Positions 33,414 through 42,059 of a stretch of 64,000 nucleotides of DNA are shown one piece after another (position 1 is the first letter of the stretch; each line of letters begins with the position of its first letter). The notes beneath the pieces are model-generated. The model had not been told where the DNA came from. It was given only the letters and a program-made list of their open reading frames with translations, and ran no database searches. The stretch is from Anaerosacchariphilus hominis (GTDB lineage Bacteria; Bacillota; Clostridia; Lachnospirales; Lachnospiraceae), in NCBI RefSeq assembly GCF_014290175.1, contig NZ_JACOOR010000005.1, positions 214,669-278,668 on the forward strand. Direction: 5' to 3'. A program made the translations under genes and the position numbers.

Positions 33414-34516
33414 TCTTTTTCCCCTAATATCCACTGAATTGCGTCCAGAAGCTCCTCGTCGGTCACAGTCCGATCCACGTAGGCGTCTCCCGTCCGGCGA
33501 AGCAGGATAAACTTGATACTGCCCGCGTCCATCTTCTTATCGGACTTGGTGGTCTTAAGAACCGCCTGCGCATCCAGTCCTGTGGTTCCCGTGGGAAGCC
33601 CGTAGATCCGTAATCCCTCACAGATACGCTCCAGTTCTTCCTTTGTAATCATTCCCCGGCGCATGGAGAGATAAGCTGCTGCCGCGGAACCGATGGCTAC
33701 GCACTCCCCATGCAGAAACTCAAAGTTCTTCAGCTTCTCCACCGCGTGACCAATGGTATGACCAAAGTTCAGAAGAGCCCGGTCACCCTGCTCTGTGGGA
33801 TCCTCCTCCACCACGGCCCGTTTCACCTTGCAGCTTTCCTCTATCATGGTCAGCAGAGCATCCATATCCAGGCCGCAGACAGCCTTTTTTTCATCCAGAA
33901 GCCACTGGAAATAGCCCTCATTCTTAATCAGGCCATGCTTCAGGATCTCTGCCATACCGGAAGCAAACTGACGCTCCGGCAGAGTCTTCAGCACCGAGAG
34001 ATTCATATACACCAGGCGGGGCATATGGAAAGCTCCCACCATATTTTTGTAGCTGTCGAAATCCACACCGGTCTTTCCGCCGATGCTGCTGTCCACCTGG
34101 GAAAGCAGGGTAGTAGGAATCTGGATAAAACCGATGCCCCGAAGATAGGTGGCCGCCGTAAAGCCGGTCAGATCCCCGACCACACCGCCGCCCAGAGCTG
34201 CCAGCAGATCCTTCCGGTCAAAATGCTCCAGAATCAGATGCTCATAGACACCTCGGACTGTATCCAGGGTCTTGTGCGCCTCTCCCGCGGGAATGGTGTA
34301 CACCGTTACCCTTCTGCATACCTTCTCCAGTTCTTTTTTCACCTGATCCGCGTACAGCGGGCCCACCTGGCTGTCTGTCACGATACAGATCTTTCTGCCC
34401 TCCACCTGTAACGCGCAAACCTGCTCTGCCAGCTCCTCAAAGCTCTGCTCAAGCACGATGGAATAACAAAATGCTCCGTCCTTCCGAACCGGAAGAACTC
34501 TGCCCTTTTCACTCAT
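33410..34516 (-). CDS. aroB: 3-dehydroquinate synthase
   Basis: This 368-residue NAD/metal enzyme makes 3-dehydroquinate from DAHP. Motifs GGGVVGDLTGFTAATYLRG, QIPTTLLSQVDSSIGGKTG and the metal histidines in NFGHTIGHAVEK are clear. Its place between ylmH and lspA, inside a cell-division operon and away from aroE, is unusual for a shikimate gene. GAGGAG precedes the ATG. Confidence 0.95.
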   Translation of the reverse strand: MSEKGRVLPVRKDGAFCYSIVLEQSFEELAEQVCALQVEGRKICIVTDSQVGPLYADQVKKELEKVCRRVTVYTIPAGEAHKTLDTVRGVYEHLILEHFDRKDLLAALGGGVVGDLTGFTAATYLRGIGFIQIPTTLLSQVDSSIGGKTGVDFDSYKNMVGAFHMPRLVYMNLSVLKTLPERQFASGMAEILKHGLIKNEGYFQWLLDEKKAVCGLDMDALLTMIEESCKVKRAVVEEDPTEQGDRALLNFGHTIGHAVEKLKNFEFLHGECVAIGSAAAAYLSMRRGMITKEELERICEGLRIYGLPTGTTGLDAQAVLKTTKSDKKMDAGSIKFILLRRTGDAYVDRTVTDEELLDAIQWILGEKE

Positions 34517-34544
34517 AGTCTGCTCCTCTTTTCCGTCTGTTCTC

Positions 34545-35300
34545 TCAGATATACCGCTGCAGTATCACGTACTCCCGGCCCTTTCTGGACTGTCCGCCGC
34601 CTCCGGCGTAGCGGAACCTTCCCATGCCCCGCACGGATACCAGATCACCCTCCTTTGGTTCATAGCCATTGGAAGTCACCAGTCTGCCGTTCACGAATAC
34701 CTTACCACCCTCGATGAGACCGGTCAGGCTGCTCCGGGAAGCCCCGAAAGCCAGCGCCAGAAGCCGATCCAGCCGCACCGACGCCACGGTTCCCGTGATT
34801 TCCTTATACTCCGGCTCATAATCAAAGTCTCTGGCCTCCACCCGCTCCACAGTCACGCTGGTATGACGGATCCGGGTCAGATTCTCACAGATAAAGTCCG
34901 CCATCCGCTCCAGGCAGAACAGATAGGTCGCTTCTTTCCCCACCAGAATATCTCCCAGGCAGGAGCGTTCCATGCCCAGATTCAGGATGGAGCCCAGATA
35001 ATCCCGGTGACTCAGATCCTCTGCAAACTTCCTCTGCAGGGGCGCTATCTTAAGACACACGATGGGATAGTCTGCACAAAATACAGGAGCCTCAGGTCGA
35101 AAAACCGCTATCTGACGCTCCGCCAACTCATATCCGCCCCAGCCCTCCACCTGTACATAGGAGAGCTTCTGACCGATACTCTGCAATATATTCCGTTCGT
35201 TCAGATTCAGAAAATCTGAAAATGTCATAATCTCCCTCTGGTAAGCCATCCTGGCCAGATCCAGAAAATGCTTCTCCAGCTGCTGCTCTTCTTTCGTCAT
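34545..35300 (-). CDS. YlmH-type S4-domain RNA-binding protein
   Basis: This 251-residue protein has an N-terminal helical domain and a C-terminal S4 domain (LDRLLALAFGASRSSLTGLI). YlmH recycles split ribosomes and sits in the division cluster of many Firmicutes. The ATG at 35300 lies four bases after the sepF stop, giving MTKEEQQLEKHF; a TTG 36 bases earlier would overlap sepF and is less likely. Confidence 0.88.
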   Translation of the reverse strand: MTKEEQQLEKHFLDLARMAYQREIMTFSDFLNLNERNILQSIGQKLSYVQVEGWGGYELAERQIAVFRPEAPVFCADYPIVCLKIAPLQRKFAEDLSHRDYLGSILNLGMERSCLGDILVGKEATYLFCLERMADFICENLTRIRHTSVTVERVEARDFDYEPEYKEITGTVASVRLDRLLALAFGASRSSLTGLIEGGKVFVNGRLVTSNGYEPKEGDLVSVRGMGRFRYAGGGGQSRKGREYVILQRYI

Positions 35301-35304
35301 ACCC

Positions 35305-35820
35305 TTAGAACTTGCTGTATACGGAGGGAATGTCAATGGATCCGCTTAAGATATCCTGCAGATCCCCCGAGATATCCACGCTCTTGGGCGTAGCCAGGAA
35401 AATATAACCGGACACCTTCTGCAGATTTCCTCCGATGGCAAAACAGGAACCGGAAGTAAAGTCAATAATTCGCTGGGCTACTTCCACATCCAGTCCCTCA
35501 AAATTCAGGACCACTGTACGATTGCTGAGCAAAGTCTCTCCGATCTCTCTGGAATCGTCAAAGCCTGTGGGTTTAATGACGCAGACCTCCATCCCGCCTC
35601 CGGATCTTCTCTGGGGCTTCCGAATAGGCGTCACCTTCTGGGAGCCGGACTTGGGTTCCTCATCCTCGTAATCGTCCTCATCCTCTTTCTTCCGTTTAAA
35701 CAGGCCCTTTTTCGGCTTGTCCTCATAATCATCATCGAAATCATCATAGTCGTCATAGTCGTCGTAGTCATCATCGCCTCCGAGCTTCATGACATCCAGA
35801 AATTTATCGATTACACTCAT
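35305..35820 (-). CDS. sepF: Cell division protein SepF
   Basis: This 171-residue protein binds the FtsZ ring to the membrane. It has an N-terminal amphipathic helix (MSVIDKFLDVMKL), an acidic linker rich in DDY repeats (about 15-40), and the C-terminal SepF domain (about 78-165: VCVIKPTGFDDSREIGETLL, RIIDFTSGSCFAIGG). The gene has no FtsA nearby. It lies in the classic yggS-sepF-ylmH order. Confidence 0.94.
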   Translation of the reverse strand: MSVIDKFLDVMKLGGDDDYDDYDDYDDFDDDYEDKPKKGLFKRKKEDEDDYEDEEPKSGSQKVTPIRKPQRRSGGGMEVCVIKPTGFDDSREIGETLLSNRTVVLNFEGLDVEVAQRIIDFTSGSCFAIGGNLQKVSGYIFLATPKSVDISGDLQDILSGSIDIPSVYSKF

Positions 35821-35846
35821 GATTCAGTCTCCATTCTCTTCTTTCA

Positions 35847-36545
35847 TTAAGCTTGCTTGCTATAATCTCTTTCGCCAAAGATACCCGTTCCCACGCGTAC
35901 CATGGTAGCGCCCTCCTCGATGGCGACCTCATAGTCTCCGGTCATACCCATGGACAGGACATTCATAGATACATTATCAATGTTTTTCTTTTTTATGTCA
36001 ACAGATAATTTCTTTAAACTGGAAAAATGAACCCGATTCTCCTCCGGATCCTCCACATAGGGCGCAATGGTCATCAGACCCCTGACGGAAATGCCCGGAA
36101 GCTGGGCGATCTGGCGTACCAGTTCTTCGGTTTCCTCCGGCTTTACTCCGAACTTGCTCTCCTCGCCGGCCACATTGACCTCGATGAGAACAGGCACGTT
36201 CACGCCCTTCTTCCCAGCCTCCTCGCTGATGGTCTGAGCCAGACGCAGGGAATCCACCGAATGGATCAGGCAGACCTTATCCACCACATATTTTACTTTA
36301 TTTCTCTGGAGATGGCCGATAAGATGCCAGCGGATATCCTTGGGCAGCTGCTCGTACTTGTCGCAGAGCTCCTGCACCTTATTCTCGCCAAAATCCCGCG
36401 TGCCGCCCGGAAGCAGCTCCTCTATCATGGAAACAGGCTTGGTTTTGCTGACCGCAATCAGAGTCACCTCATCCCGCTGTCTGCCTGCGCGCTCACAGGC
36501 TGCCTTCACCCGCTCTTCTACCTGTTTCAGATTCTCCACTACCAT
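35847..36545 (-). CDS. YggS-family PLP homeostasis protein
   Basis: This 232-residue single-domain PLP-binding barrel has the lysine in LIAVSKTKP (about K35) and the segment HLIGHLQRNK. It buffers pyridoxal phosphate and affects amino-acid metabolism. It lies between the hlyD-like gene and sepF, as in many Firmicutes. Confidence 0.93.
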   Translation of the reverse strand: MVVENLKQVEERVKAACERAGRQRDEVTLIAVSKTKPVSMIEELLPGGTRDFGENKVQELCDKYEQLPKDIRWHLIGHLQRNKVKYVVDKVCLIHSVDSLRLAQTISEEAGKKGVNVPVLIEVNVAGEESKFGVKPEETEELVRQIAQLPGISVRGLMTIAPYVEDPEENRVHFSSLKKLSVDIKKKNIDNVSMNVLSMGMTGDYEVAIEEGATMVRVGTGIFGERDYSKQA

Positions 36546-36562
36546 TTCTGTCTTCCTCCTGT

Positions 36563-38032
36563 CTAGTATACTACCTGGTCTTCCTCCACCGTATCCGCGT
36601 TCAATACGATCTGATCATATACGGAAAGACCGTAACTGGTTCCTTCACTGACAATGCAGTATTCCTCGTTTTCATAAAGGACCTGAATCTGCCGGAACAC
36701 CGTATAGCCTTTATTGATATTGTAGACGCCCTGAAGCTTTTCCGTCTGTCCTACCTGGTAGAACTCACCGGAATCACTCTTGATCAGCAGATCGCCGCTC
36801 TGAAGCTTTTTCTTTGAAGTACTGAAATCCTCTTCCTCCGGATCCACATAGGCGTACTGATCATCCTTATAGTAAATGGTGGGACTTACGAACTCCACCG
36901 TACTGCTGCCGTCCTCCAGGGTGGTCTGCTTCATGAAGCCCGTTCTGTCCTCCGACTGGGTCAGATAATTCACGTCAATCACATAGAATTCCTTCTCGGT
37001 CACAGCGCTTTTGGGAATCTTCAGGCCCTCCGTCTCGCTGCGAAGCACCTCAAAATCCAGATACCTCTGCCCTGCGTAGCGGACCATGGAATTGATAAAG
37101 GAAAGTACGCCGTAGGCCTGTCCATCCCGGTACTCCACAGTTACCGACGGCCACACTGAAGCGTCATCCTTATCAAACTGAATCTCTATGTAAGTCTTTC
37201 CCTGGGTGACGGTTCCATCCTCCGCTGTCCGTTGATTGGCCTCCATCTTGCCCAGGATATAGCTTTCCATCTCCTCGTCCAGAGGAAATATCAGCTGCCA
37301 CTCCTCGCTGGTCACCAGCTTGTACACCGGATCGCCGCTGCTTACCAGGGACTCCGCCCTCAGATCCTGACGGCTGTAATTCTCCCTGTCGAACCAGGAG
37401 GCGTCGAGGCCGTCCACTGTGGCAGTCTCAAAGCCGTCCACATAGTATTCCACCACTCCTGCCGTGGCCGCATTGTAGCGGGTAAACAGGGCATTTCCGG
37501 TCTCGGTGGCCGAATCCAGCTGTTCGATCAGATTCTGGTTCACCAGATCCAGAATGACCGTATTCACATCCGATTGAAACTCATATACTTTCTGAAATTC
37601 CATATCCGAGGCATTGCTCAGATAGGAACTGATTTCCGATCTGATTTCATTATAATCATTCTCACCCAGGTTCAGCTCCCCGGAATTCTCCTGAAGCAGA
37701 CTGGACATCTCTCCGTTTTCATCGATGGTGTAAACGGTGGAAAGCACGGAGACCTTCTCTCCCTCCGCCGCGTAATAATTCACATATCCGGCTTTGTCCG
37801 CATCGTAGACCTGCTCGGTCCGAAGGGCGATCCCCGTGTAATGGTGATCAGTGGCCAGATTTCCCTTTATCACTTCATAGCCTGAGATATGTTCTGAGGT
37901 AAAATACATATAAACACAGACTATTAGATAAATGGCGATAAACCCAAAAAATACAACGCCGATATTCATGCCATTTCCTATCGGGCGCCGGTATTTGATA
38001 ATCTTTTTATTCTTTTTTCGCGAACCCGACAA
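36563..38032 (-). CDS. HlyD-like membrane-anchored protein of the sepF operon
   Basis: This 489-residue protein has a basic N terminus (SGSRKKNKKIIKYRR), one membrane segment (about 24-44) and a long extracellular region with lipoyl/HlyD-like beta segments at its start (VIKGNLATDHHYTGIALRTE) and end. No ABC transporter or TolC partner is near. By context it may act in division or the cell envelope. The start is TTG at 38032 with GGAGGAG nine bases upstream. Confidence 0.75.
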   Translation of the reverse strand: MSGSRKKNKKIIKYRRPIGNGMNIGVVFFGFIAIYLIVCVYMYFTSEHISGYEVIKGNLATDHHYTGIALRTEQVYDADKAGYVNYYAAEGEKVSVLSTVYTIDENGEMSSLLQENSGELNLGENDYNEIRSEISSYLSNASDMEFQKVYEFQSDVNTVILDLVNQNLIEQLDSATETGNALFTRYNAATAGVVEYYVDGFETATVDGLDASWFDRENYSRQDLRAESLVSSGDPVYKLVTSEEWQLIFPLDEEMESYILGKMEANQRTAEDGTVTQGKTYIEIQFDKDDASVWPSVTVEYRDGQAYGVLSFINSMVRYAGQRYLDFEVLRSETEGLKIPKSAVTEKEFYVIDVNYLTQSEDRTGFMKQTTLEDGSSTVEFVSPTIYYKDDQYAYVDPEEEDFSTSKKKLQSGDLLIKSDSGEFYQVGQTEKLQGVYNINKGYTVFRQIQVLYENEEYCIVSEGTSYGLSVYDQIVLNADTVEEDQVVY

Positions 38033-38059
38033 TGGCTTCCACTCCTCCAGTTAAAACTT

Positions 38060-38085
38060 GAGGACATCCCTTACGGGATATCCTC
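38060..38085 (-). terminator. Probable terminator of the P-loop protein gene
   Basis: An 11-bp stem (38060-38070 with 38075-38085, G-U allowed) with a 4-base loop is followed by AAGTTTT on the minus strand, 22 bases past the stop codon at 38108. Confidence 0.6.
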
Positions 38086-38107
38086 TTATGTACATGTTCT
38101 ATACATT

Positions 38108-38527
38108 TTAGCAGGAAATGATGACCTGCTCCTTTGCAAAGTCCGGAAGATCCTTCTCTTCCACTGAAATGCTTACACAGAACCCAATCTTGAACTGCTC
38201 GCTGATCTGATTCAGCTGTGTCAGGGCATCTGTCAAATCCTGTCCTTCCAGATGCGCAATCTTTAAAAAGCTGTCCAGATACATCTGCTCCAAATCATAA
38301 TCCTGTGAAATGATTCCGCAGATAAATCCGATAAACTCATCACAGTTCTTTAACGGATAATCCGTTACATTGATAAGGCGAACTTTGTTGTCCAGCTCAT
38401 GCATGTGCTTTGCGCTCTTATCAAGATATACGATATTTCCTGACGCTGTTTTGATCTGACTGTTAACTCTGTCCAGTAAATGTTTTGTCTTTCCGTCTCC
38501 CTTGCTTCCTACAATTAACTGTACCAT
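38108..38527 (-). CDS. Small P-loop protein of unknown function
   Basis: This 139-residue protein has a Walker A-like motif GSKGDGKTKHLL (about residues 6-17), then IVYLDKSAKHMHEL, which resembles the strand after a P-loop helix, and a helical C-terminal half. No Walker B or sensor motif is obvious, so it may bind but not hydrolyse nucleotide. The ATG at 38527 with AAGGAGG is used. It has its own promoter with an overlapping dyad and stands alone between mgsA and the hlyD-like operon. Confidence 0.7.
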   Translation of the reverse strand: MVQLIVGSKGDGKTKHLLDRVNSQIKTASGNIVYLDKSAKHMHELDNKVRLINVTDYPLKNCDEFIGFICGIISQDYDLEQMYLDSFLKIAHLEGQDLTDALTQLNQISEQFKIGFCVSISVEEKDLPDFAKEQVIISC

Positions 38528-38579
38528 GGTCACGTCCTCCTTGGGTTCCTGTATTTTATTTTCTAAATCGCTGCTGTCC

Positions 38580-38623
38580 TTTGCAGATAAGAACATTATA
38601 GTGCATATCTGCAAAAAAGACAA
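38580..38623 (-). promoter_or_regulatory. Promoter with overlapping operator-like dyad
   Basis: TTGTCT (38618-38623), 17 bases, then TATAAT (38595-38600) on the minus strand. A perfect inverted repeat TTTGCAGATA (38580-38589) / TATCTGCAAA (38606-38615) brackets the -10 and start site. Confidence 0.75.
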
Positions 38624-38659
38624 CTCTTATTTCGGTTTTCTTATACTAATTATACAATA

Positions 38660-39055
38660 TCAATTATATAATTCCCGCCACTCCATATCGCCGCGCTCCA
38701 TGGCCTTTACCAGAAGCTCCGCCGTGGCCAGATTGGTCGCCAGGGGAATATTGTACATATCACAGAGCTTTACCACGTTATTCACGTCGGGCTCATGCAC
38801 CTTGGGATTCAGGGGATCCCGCAGGAAGATCACCATGTCCATCTGATTGTGCTCAATCTGCGCCGCAAGCTGCTGTTCTCCACCCAGATGTCCCGCCAGA
38901 TAACGGTGTACATTCAGATTTGTAACCTCCGCTATCAGTCTTCCCGTCGTACCGGTTGCATACAGATTATGTTTGCACAATATTCCTCTGTACGCAATAC
39001 AAAAATTCTGCATCAGTTTTTTCTTTGCATCATGTGCAATCAATCCAATGTTCAT
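38660..39055 (-). CDS. mgsA: Methylglyoxal synthase
   Basis: This 131-residue enzyme converts dihydroxyacetone phosphate to methylglyoxal and phosphate. Motifs IGLIAHDAKK, GTTGRLI, GGEQQLAAQI and FLRDPL contain the catalytic aspartate and phosphate contacts. It is the last gene of the mreB-rodA run, 15 bases after rodA. No terminator is obvious before the next promoter. Confidence 0.95.
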   Translation of the reverse strand: MNIGLIAHDAKKKLMQNFCIAYRGILCKHNLYATGTTGRLIAEVTNLNVHRYLAGHLGGEQQLAAQIEHNQMDMVIFLRDPLNPKVHEPDVNNVVKLCDMYNIPLATNLATAELLVKAMERGDMEWRELYN

Positions 39056-39070
39056 GTGAACACCCCCAAG

Positions 39071-40177
39071 TTAGTATTTTTTCGGCTGCAGGCCCACATT
39101 CAGCACAAAGCCTATGGCCATGAACAACGTCACCAGGGACGTGAGTCCATAACTGACAAAAGGAAGCGGTATTCCCGTATTCGGCATAATGCCTGTGGCC
39201 ACGCAGATATTAACAAAACTCTGGAATCCGATATAGCCTGCCACCCCACAGCAGATCAGAGTTCCCGAGAAATCTCTGGCCCGTCTGCCTATCCAGATAC
39301 ATTCTAACACAATTAAGGCCAATAGTAAAATAATTGTTGCGCAGCCGATAAAGCCCAGTTCCTCGCCGGCCACCGCGAAGATAAAGTCTGTCTGGGGCTC
39401 CGCGATGAAGCTTCCGTTCTTTACGGATGAGACCAGGTTATTGTTCAGGCCCTTTCCCACCAGCTGGCCGGATCCGATGGCCATGATGGAATTCTGCTGC
39501 TGATAGGCATTGTCCGCATACTGGGTGGGGTTCAGCCAGGCCATGATACGCAGCCATGCATAGTGATCGAGAATTTTCTGATCCGGCTGCATGATCAGGC
39601 TGATGAAAATCACCGCCGCCGGGATACCCACAGCCAGCGCACCGCCTATGAGCTTATAGCTCAAACCCGAGACAAAAAGCAGAATTACGAAGGTCATACA
39701 AATAGAAATGGTGGTGGACAGATCCGGCTGACTTTTGATCAGCGCCGCCGGGATGACAAAGAACGCCGCCATCATTCCCAGAACCTTCCAGGTGTTCAGG
39801 TTCTCCTTGTACTTCTCCAGAAGCTTCGCAAAAAACAGAATCAGCAGAAGCTTGGACAGCTCCGATGGCTGAAACCGGAAGCCTCCGATCTTCAGCCACC
39901 GGACCGCTCCGTTGGCATCGTCACCCAGAGGCGTCTTCACCAGCAGGAGCAGCACCAGGTTAAAGGCGTATATCAGCCAGTAAAATTTCAATACCCAGAT
40001 ATAATCAATCAATGAGATTACCAGCATCACTGCCGTCCCCAGAAACAGTCCCAGTATCTGCTGGCCCTGTACAGACTTCTCCGCGCTTCCGATGACCAGA
40101 ATTCCAATGATCGTAATCGCGTACACATAACACACCAGTCTGAATCTGTAATCCCTCAATCGATATTGTTTCAACAT
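39071..40177 (-). CDS. rodA: Rod-shape-determining SEDS protein RodA
   Basis: This 368-residue SEDS-family peptidoglycan glycosyltransferase has about ten membrane segments and the C-terminal signature GIPLPFVSYGLTSL. It works with the class B PBP encoded upstream in the elongasome. The ATG at 40177 with GAGG is chosen over an upstream TTG. Confidence 0.93.
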   Translation of the reverse strand: MLKQYRLRDYRFRLVCYVYAITIIGILVIGSAEKSVQGQQILGLFLGTAVMLVISLIDYIWVLKFYWLIYAFNLVLLLLVKTPLGDDANGAVRWLKIGGFRFQPSELSKLLLILFFAKLLEKYKENLNTWKVLGMMAAFFVIPAALIKSQPDLSTTISICMTFVILLFVSGLSYKLIGGALAVGIPAAVIFISLIMQPDQKILDHYAWLRIMAWLNPTQYADNAYQQQNSIMAIGSGQLVGKGLNNNLVSSVKNGSFIAEPQTDFIFAVAGEELGFIGCATIILLLALIVLECIWIGRRARDFSGTLICCGVAGYIGFQSFVNICVATGIMPNTGIPLPFVSYGLTSLVTLFMAIGFVLNVGLQPKKY

Positions 40178-40199
40178 AGTTTTCCTCAATCTGCCAGGT

Positions 40200-40481
40200 C
40201 TATCTCAGCTGATCCTTATGCTTCAGATCCTTGATGGGGATATTTGCGCACAAGGCCGGCACATGGCCGTTCTGGCCGTCGGATTCGGTCTGGGTAATCT
40301 GGATATCCAGATTCTCGCAGTCGATCTCCATATACTTTGAGATAACCTTTATAATGTCATTCTTAATCAGTTCCATTACTTCAGGGGAACAATTTGCCCG
40401 GTCGGAAATCAGCAAAAGCTTCAGACGATCCTTCGCCACATCTCCCGAGCTCTTTTTCCGGAAAAAATCCATTAACGCCAT
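40200..40481 (-). CDS. minE: Cell division topological factor MinE
   Basis: This 93-residue protein has the N-terminal membrane-binding and anti-MinCD segment and the C-terminal topological domain. It drives MinCD oscillation and keeps division at midcell. It lies 18 bases after minD. Confidence 0.93.
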   Translation of the reverse strand: MALMDFFRKKSSGDVAKDRLKLLLISDRANCSPEVMELIKNDIIKVISKYMEIDCENLDIQITQTESDGQNGHVPALCANIPIKDLKHKDQLR

Positions 40482-40499
40482 CTTCTTCTCCCCCTTCGT

Positions 40500-41285
40500 T
40501 TATTTGAACAGCTTTGAAAGCTTCGCGAAAAATCCGTTGTTCACATCCAGGTTCATCAGCGGCACCTCTTCGCCCATGATTCTCTTACAGATATTCATGT
40601 AAGCTGTTCCTGCTAAAGAAGAATCTCCTGCCAGCGGCTCGCCCTGGTTCGTGGCGATAACGATATGTTCGTCATCCGGCACGGCGCCGATGAGATCGAT
40701 AGCCAGAATGTCGATGACGTCCTCGATGGACATCATATCGCCCCGTTTTACCATATCCATACGCAGACGGTTTACAATCAGGTTGATCTTATGGATATCA
40801 TTGGCCTCCAGAAGTCCGATAATACGATCCGCGTCACGAATGGCGGATACCTCCGGCGTAGTGACGATGAGAGCCCGATCCGCTGCCGCAATGGCGTTCT
40901 TGAATCCCTGCTCGATGCCTGCGGGGCAGTCCAGCAGTATGTAATCAAACTCCGGCTTCAGCTCATCGATGAGCTTCACCATCTGTTCCGGTGTCACAGC
41001 TGTCTTATCTCTGGTCTGAGCCGAAGGAAGAAGGCTCAGGTTCGGATAACGCTTGTCCTTGATCAGGGCCTGCTTCATTCTGCAGTTTCCTTCTACCACA
41101 TCTACCAGATTGTATACAATCCGGTTCTCCAGCCCCATAACCACATCCAGATTCCGCAGTCCGATATCTGTGTCGATCATTACCACGCTCTTACCCAGCT
41201 TGGCAAGTCCTGTTCCTATATTCGCTGTGGAAGTGGTCTTTCCCACACCGCCTTTTCCGGATGTAATTACGATTACTTCACTCAT
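40500..41285 (-). CDS. minD: Septum-site-determining ATPase MinD
   Basis: This 261-residue ATPase has a deviant Walker A (TSGKGGVGKTT), a Walker B region (YILLDCPAGIEQG), and a C-terminal amphipathic helix (NNGFFAKLSKLFK) for membrane binding. The ATG at 41285 with GGAGG is chosen. A 15-bp tandem repeat lies in the spacer before it. Confidence 0.95.
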   Translation of the reverse strand: MSEVIVITSGKGGVGKTTSTANIGTGLAKLGKSVVMIDTDIGLRNLDVVMGLENRIVYNLVDVVEGNCRMKQALIKDKRYPNLSLLPSAQTRDKTAVTPEQMVKLIDELKPEFDYILLDCPAGIEQGFKNAIAAADRALIVTTPEVSAIRDADRIIGLLEANDIHKINLIVNRLRMDMVKRGDMMSIEDVIDILAIDLIGAVPDDEHIVIATNQGEPLAGDSSLAGTAYMNICKRIMGEEVPLMNLDVNNGFFAKLSKLFK

Positions 41286-41305
41286 ACCTTTTTCCTCCAA
41301 CTTTT

Positions 41306-41335
41306 ATTTATTATAAATGTATTTATTATAAATGT
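41306..41335 (-). repeat. Tandem 15-bp repeat in the minC-minD spacer
   Basis: Two identical 15-base units (41306-41320 and 41321-41335) are followed by a partial third. Each holds TATAAT on the minus strand, so it may also be an internal promoter, but no good -35 is seen. Confidence 0.7.
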
Positions 41336-41355
41336 ATTTTATCAGAAATTCCTGC

Positions 41356-42048
41356 TTACACGTTAATATCGTTCAGCACATCCTTGGTAATGGGCTCGAT
41401 ATAAATATTCCCATTTTCCACAAAGGCAATCTTCGGCGTCTCGTCCGCTTTTTTCTTCCGTCGGGCCGCGCCGTCGGAACTGCGGGCAATCACATCCCCG
41501 ATGCGGATCTGCATGGGAGCCATGGACAGGGCCGCCACAAAAGCGGATTCATTACCCGCAGCGCCCACAAAGACATTGCCCTTCAGGGCTCCCAGGACGA
41601 TGATATTCCCCTTGGATACCACCCGGGCTCCCGGATTCACATCTCCGAGAATGATGATGCTGGTCTCAGATTCCAGGACCTGGCCGGAACGCAGGGTTCC
41701 TTTATAGAAGCGTCCATCCTGTAAATTCGCCAGATCATGCTGCTCCACCGGACGACGACTCTCCACAGCTGCTTTCATAGCCTGCTCCTCTGCCGTATTC
41801 TCTTCTACCACGCAGACGATCTGAATTCTGCAGCTTTCTCCGATAATCTTCAGAAGTTCAGCCTCTTCCTCAGCGGAAAGCTTTCTTCCCTGGAAACTCA
41901 GGGCCATCTGAGCGTCTCCGAAAAACTTGTCTGAGGAACGGAACTTCTCCGCCACCTCATTCTTTATGGTATCCCAATCGGGCTGATCATCCAGAAGGAC
42001 TACAAGCCCGTACCGGTTACTTTTTATGATAACTGACTGGTTTGACAT
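41356..42048 (-). CDS. minC: Septum site-determining protein MinC
   Basis: This 230-residue FtsZ inhibitor has a variable N-terminal domain (about 1-100) and a C-terminal beta-helix (about 115-215, FYKGTLRSGQVLESETSIII and following). The ATG at 42048 with AGGAG eight bases upstream is chosen over a GTG at 42057. Confidence 0.92.
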   Translation of the reverse strand: MSNQSVIIKSNRYGLVVLLDDQPDWDTIKNEVAEKFRSSDKFFGDAQMALSFQGRKLSAEEEAELLKIIGESCRIQIVCVVEENTAEEQAMKAAVESRRPVEQHDLANLQDGRFYKGTLRSGQVLESETSIIILGDVNPGARVVSKGNIIVLGALKGNVFVGAAGNESAFVAALSMAPMQIRIGDVIARSSDGAARRKKKADETPKIAFVENGNIYIEPITKDVLNDINV

Positions 42049-42059
42049 CACTTTCACTC

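Noticed and set aside
35700..35780. Short tandem repeat in sepF
   Set aside because: The GAT/GAC/TAC periodicity simply encodes the acidic DDY linker; there is no sign of phase variation.
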